Shown here piece by piece: positions 59,183 through 64,000 of a DNA stretch of 64,000 nucleotides. How positions within the stretch are numbered: position 1 is the stretch's first letter; each line of letters begins with the position of its first letter. The position numbers and the translations under genes were made by a program. The notes under the pieces were generated by a model that was not told the DNA's origin, did not search any database, and saw only the letters and a program-made list of their open reading frames with translations. Source of the stretch: Phymorhynchus buccinoides (taxonomy: Eukaryota > Mollusca > Gastropoda > Neogastropoda > Raphitomidae); NCBI GenBank assembly GCA_017654935.2, contig CM065690.1:8397202-8461201 (forward strand), given 5' to 3'.

Positions 59183-59947
59183 TCAAGCATTGGTTTTCCA
59201 GTAAAGACAGCAAAAATATGGGCTTCCACCTGCTTTGTCAAGTTCTGACCTGAGCTGTACAATTTTATCAGTGAAAAAGTCACAGAACGCATCAGGTAAC
59301 TGATCAGCTGGTATGTTGTTTGGTAGACTATTGTCTTTACCCTTCCCCGTAAGATGACCCACCAAACTGAACAAGGCCTTGCTAGTTGTGCATTCTTCTA
59401 CCCTAGCGCTAGTGTGAACTGTCTTGACTTCACTGATCAAGTCCTTAGTGTCCTCTCTGCGTTGCTGAAACATATGTCGATGAACCACCAGGTGTGTCTT
59501 CCTCCACTGACGCTCTGCCTGTCGACGTTGTTGCTTGGACTGCTTCACTTCCAACGTGAACCAAGGTGCAGAAGGCCGGTCTGTTACACAGCGAGTCGTA
59601 AGGGGAACGTGTCTGTCGAGTGCTACTTTCAGACCCTGGTTGTAATCAGTAACAGGGTCCTCCTCGCTAAACTGGAGTGCTGCCACATCATTTCTGAAGG
59701 TTGTCATGTTGACTGCGCGCAGGTTTCTTGACGTAACAGTACCTTTTTTGGGTCCAGGATTTTTTATGTTCAGGGAAACAGAAATGGGGAAATGATCAGA
59801 CACTAGGTGGTCTGTCACAGACAGGTCAAGGATTGTGTCAGAGTTCTCTTCCTCAACAATCAACCAGTCAATAATGAGGTTTGACTTGTGAGTGGGCTTG
59901 TCAATCAACTGACACATAATGTGAGTAGTAAGCAAGTTCTTTAACAT
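59183..59947 (-). pseudogene. L2-like LINE endonuclease/linker, second copy
   Basis: It is near-identical to 58102-58881 (QLIDKPTHKSNLIIDWLIVE and the same linker). It differs at the end, where one extra A near 59210 shifts the frame. It lies directly downstream of the stop codon of the NXPE-like gene, so the LINE inserted in or just after its 3' UTR. Confidence 0.85.
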
Positions 59948-60043
59948 CTTTATATAACAATCATGTTACCTATAATTATGATCTATGTTATCTATATGAA
60001 CTAGAGTCTGCCTTTGGGTGCAAAAGCATGTTATCTATGCGAA

Positions 60044-60374
60044 CTAGATCTCCGTCTCAAGCTCCGTGTCGGTGTGACAAGCGTACCCTAGCATGAGCCT
60101 GATCATCTGCCGGGTGATGAAGTCAGGGGGGTGGTAGGGCATGTTGCTGCTGGCCAGGGTCAGGGGCCAGAAGTCTAGGAACCACACCCGATCCTGCAAC
60201 CTGTGGAACTCTTCCCGGGCGATGCGCCTGACCCAGGGCCCCAGGTAGTCCCCGCGCTGGGCCCTGTGACCCTTGTTGTCGTAGTACAGGTGGGGCCCGC
60301 GCAGGAACACCTTGGCCGTGGGATGCTTCTCCAGGAGCTCCTCGATGGACTTCACCGCTTAACGGAACCTTTCC
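60044..60374 (-). CDS. NXPE-like protein, terminal exon (PC-esterase C-terminus)
   Basis: On the minus strand the exon begins after GGTGCGCAG (acceptor, exon base 60374) and ends at TAG 60044. It encodes AVKSIEELLEKHPTAKVFLR, GPHLYYDNKGHRAQRGDYLG, FHRLQDRVWFLDFWPLTLAS and MPYHPPDFITRQMIRLMLGY. The order, with LDxWPLT, HPP and a final MLGYAC, matches the end of NXPE-family PC-esterase domains, whose Asp and His (D of LDFW and H of HPP) belong to the esterase catalytic set. NXPE proteins are secreted or Golgi proteins; NXPE1 acts as a sialic acid O-acetyltransferase. Five codons into the exon a TAA occurs in frame (60361-60359). It may be a true stop, a base error, or avoided by a later acceptor. 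Confidence 0.72.
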
Positions 60375-60753
60375 CTGCGCACCACAAACAAAAAAGAAAG
60401 AAAGATATTAACTGAATGACCTTCTCCGAAGTCGGAGTGTGGCTGCTCATGTGGCGGGGTAATCAAAAACGGTCACACGCGTAATGTTGTCATCCCTAGC
60501 TGGCGCATTTGTGCCTTAGTGTTCAAGTGCTTCGGCTGTACCCTGGAGTCTTTAAGCCAGGGTACGACATTAACAACGAATCTGACAACCCAAAACAACC
60601 CCAAACTGACACAGACTTGCAACGCAAAACAGCACACAAACCACTACACAACACTTTGTGTATTTATTATTTTTGGTTATCGGACATTGTATTCGATTGG
60701 TGAATTGGGGGTCTACATGAGTACAGTGAACGGAAACAGCAGAGTTATCTTTT
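60375..60753. other. Intron of the NXPE-like gene
   Basis: No feature other than flanking splice sites was recognised. The acceptor side for the terminal exon is weakly pyrimidine-rich. Confidence 0.4.
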
Positions 60754-61069
60754 AGACGGAAGCATTTCACGTCAATCATGGACTCACACACATCGTCACA
60801 ATCGTACGGTATTGGGGTCAATTCGTATGCAGTGTGGCTGGGCCTTTATATCCTTCCACTCAATGGCCTGCTACACTGCATACGATTCGCTGTCAATGCG
60901 ATGCGATTGGGACGATGCGAGTCATGATTCGCGTGAAATACTTCCGTCTAATAATAATTGTACTACTTTCGCTCTATATACTCAAGTACTCAAGTACACC
61001 CAATACACGAATTTCACGCGAATCGTGAATCGCATCGCATTGATAGCGAACCGTACGTAGGCCTAGTGT
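60754..61069. repeat. Imperfect inverted repeat with a third partial copy
   Basis: The arms 60754-60838 and 60866-60949 are imperfect reverse complements built around AGACGGAAGTATTTCACGCG and GCGAATCGTATGCAGTGTAG. A third partial copy in the orientation of the left arm (CACGCGAATCGTGAATCGCA) lies at about 61013-61069. It is probably a small non-autonomous DNA element inside the intron. Confidence 0.65.
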
Positions 61070-61087
61070 AGCAGACCCATCACTGAC

Positions 61088-61272
61088 CGGAAAGTGTCCA
61101 GCGGGAAAGAGACAAAGTGCATCCAGTAGTGCAGCACGATGAGGTAGGAGCGGTCAGCGGGCAGCACGGAGAACAGCTGACCAGCGGACAGCGTGTCCAG
61201 AATCAGCGTGTGACCAGGGCTCAAGGGTCGAGCGTGGGGCAGCATGAGAACGCTGCTGTTGAGCCAGTCCAT
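61088..61272 (-). CDS. NXPE-like protein, penultimate exon
   Basis: A 185-bp exon on the minus strand between CTCTGTCCACAG and CCG|GTCAGT. It encodes MDWLNSSVLMLPHARPLSPG, HTLILDTLSAGQLFSVLPAD and YLIVLHYWMHFVSFPLDTFR. HYW-HF-SFPL resembles the conserved (L/I)xxxAHFTxxP segment of the PC-esterase domain of NXPE proteins. With the donor after CCG it leaves two bases and joins the terminal exon in phase (CG|G). The initial Met is not a start; it follows an acceptor. Confidence 0.68.
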
Positions 61273-61281
61273 CTGTGGACA

Positions 61282-61450
61282 GAGAGAGTGAGAGAGAGAG
61301 AGGGCGGGAGAGGGAGAGAAAGAGAGAGAGGGGAGAGAGACAGAGGGTGAGAGAGAGAGAAAGAGAGAACGAACAAACGAATGTTTTTTTTAATTGAGGG
61401 AAAGCGGAATAAGCACAATAACCGGCTTTTTCATCGGGCCCTCCGAACAA
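61282..61450 (-). mobile_element. LINE 3' end adjoining (GA)n
   Basis: On the minus strand, GGGCCCGATGAAAAAGCCGG, TTATTGTGCTTATTCCGC and CCCTCAATTAAAAAAAAC lead to a TTCGTTTG-type tail and then straight into interrupted (TC)n (61365-61282). It is the same terminal sequence as at 62863-62960. Confidence 0.65.
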
Positions 61451-61578
61451 AAGAACAGAAATTAAAAAAATCTAAATAGAAATAAGGGCATCGCAAAATA
61501 CAAGAAAAAACAACATCCTTAAGTTTTTGTAAGAAACACGTCCAGATCACCAGGAAAACCCTTTACAGAGATTGCAAC
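61451..61578. other. No recognised feature
   Basis: A-rich sequence between a LINE end and a MITE. Confidence 0.35.
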
Positions 61579-61976
61579 ACTCACTTTGCTCTGGTTTCCT
61601 AGAAATCAAACCGTCAAATCGGCGATTCCTTCTTGGCGGAGGTGCTGGAAGTCAAATTATTTTACCTAAAGAGAAGGCCTGTGCCGTCACTTTTCTAATG
61701 GCCTCCTGCGTTTATACCAAATCGTTTGCACAAAATGTTCGCAATACAAGCCTTTGCTTTTTCTTTTCTTTTTAATACAGATTATCTAAAGGAGTTTCGC
61801 TCACAACAAAGGAAACAGATCCAATATTATCATTTACTCTAAAAAAGAAAACGCTTCAAGCACAATTAGTGACCTTCACCCACCCCATCCAAAATGGCTA
61901 CTCTCTCCGGCATCTCCGCCAAGGAGGAATCGCCGTTTTGACGGTTTAATTTATAGGACACCAGAGCAAAGTGAGT
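61579..61976. mobile_element. MITE with terminal inverted repeats of about 66 bp
   Basis: The left end ACTCACTTTGCTCTGGT and the following AAACCGTCAAATCGGCGATT and CTTGGCGGAGGTGC recur in reverse complement at the right end. The interior of about 265 bp has no reading frame. A target duplication is not clear. Confidence 0.75.

Positions 61977-64000
<2,024 letters not shown>

Larger units (their letters stand above)
58002..60132. repeat. Tandem duplication, two copies of about 1065 bp
   Basis: Copies 58002-59066 and 59067-60132 differ at only a handful of positions (for example GAACTGTCCTG versus GAACTGTCTTG and GAGGTGTGATT versus GAGGTTTGACT). Each carries part of the minus-strand L2-like LINE plus the last part of the NXPE-like terminal exon. 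The join at 59066/59067 has GGT common to both parents. Confidence 0.93.

Overview
This is animal genomic DNA. It has introns with canonical splice sites, a very high microsatellite load and many degraded transposable elements, and no prokaryotic operon structure. The repeat style points to a mollusc, most likely a marine gastropod. That style includes long (AC)n and (TC)n tracts, RTE/L2/CR1/L1-like LINE debris, Helentron-like elements with GACA tails, and families rich in the motif TCAAGGTCA. The species cannot be named from the sequence alone.

Two host genes can be supported. On the + strand, three phase-compatible exons (33502-35684, 49775-49848 and 51244-51374) encode 796 codons of a SHANK-like scaffold protein: a long low-complexity, proline-rich region followed by the first two thirds of a SHANK-type PDZ domain. 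The rest of the PDZ domain is not visible. On the - strand, two exons (61272-61088 and 60374-60044) encode the C-terminal PC-esterase part of an NXPE-like protein; the last exon has an in-frame TAA near its start. Two more candidate exons of unknown identity lie at 10946-11027 (+) and 55483-55230 (-).

Layout. 1-5135: L1/Tx1-like LINE pieces in opposite orientations, the + piece split by a 1.16 kb inverted-repeat element. 6839-10427: internally deleted LTR retrotransposon. 11-23 kb: Helentron-like fragments, microsatellites and a cluster of TCAAGGTCA-rich repeats. 26361-32416: complete copy of the same LTR family, with a Gag-protease-integrase reading frame but no reverse transcriptase. 33.5-51.4 kb: SHANK-like gene, whose 14 kb intron holds a binding-site-like minisatellite, CR1- and L2-like LINEs, a solo LTR of the same family, an array of four Helentron-like elements and a foldback element. 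51360-52948: a 43-bp minisatellite made of the last exon's 3' end and its splice donor. 53501-54000: a gap of exactly 500 N. 57-60 kb: L2-like LINE and a 1.07 kb tandem duplication that includes the tail of the NXPE-like gene. 61-64 kb: LINE 3' ends, a MITE and (AG)n.

The strongest structural evidence is the target site duplications: CACTG, CTATG and CCTTT for the three LTR copies, and AACTGCC for the inverted-repeat element. In two nested cases, removing the insertion and one duplication copy leaves the host LINE reading frame continuous.
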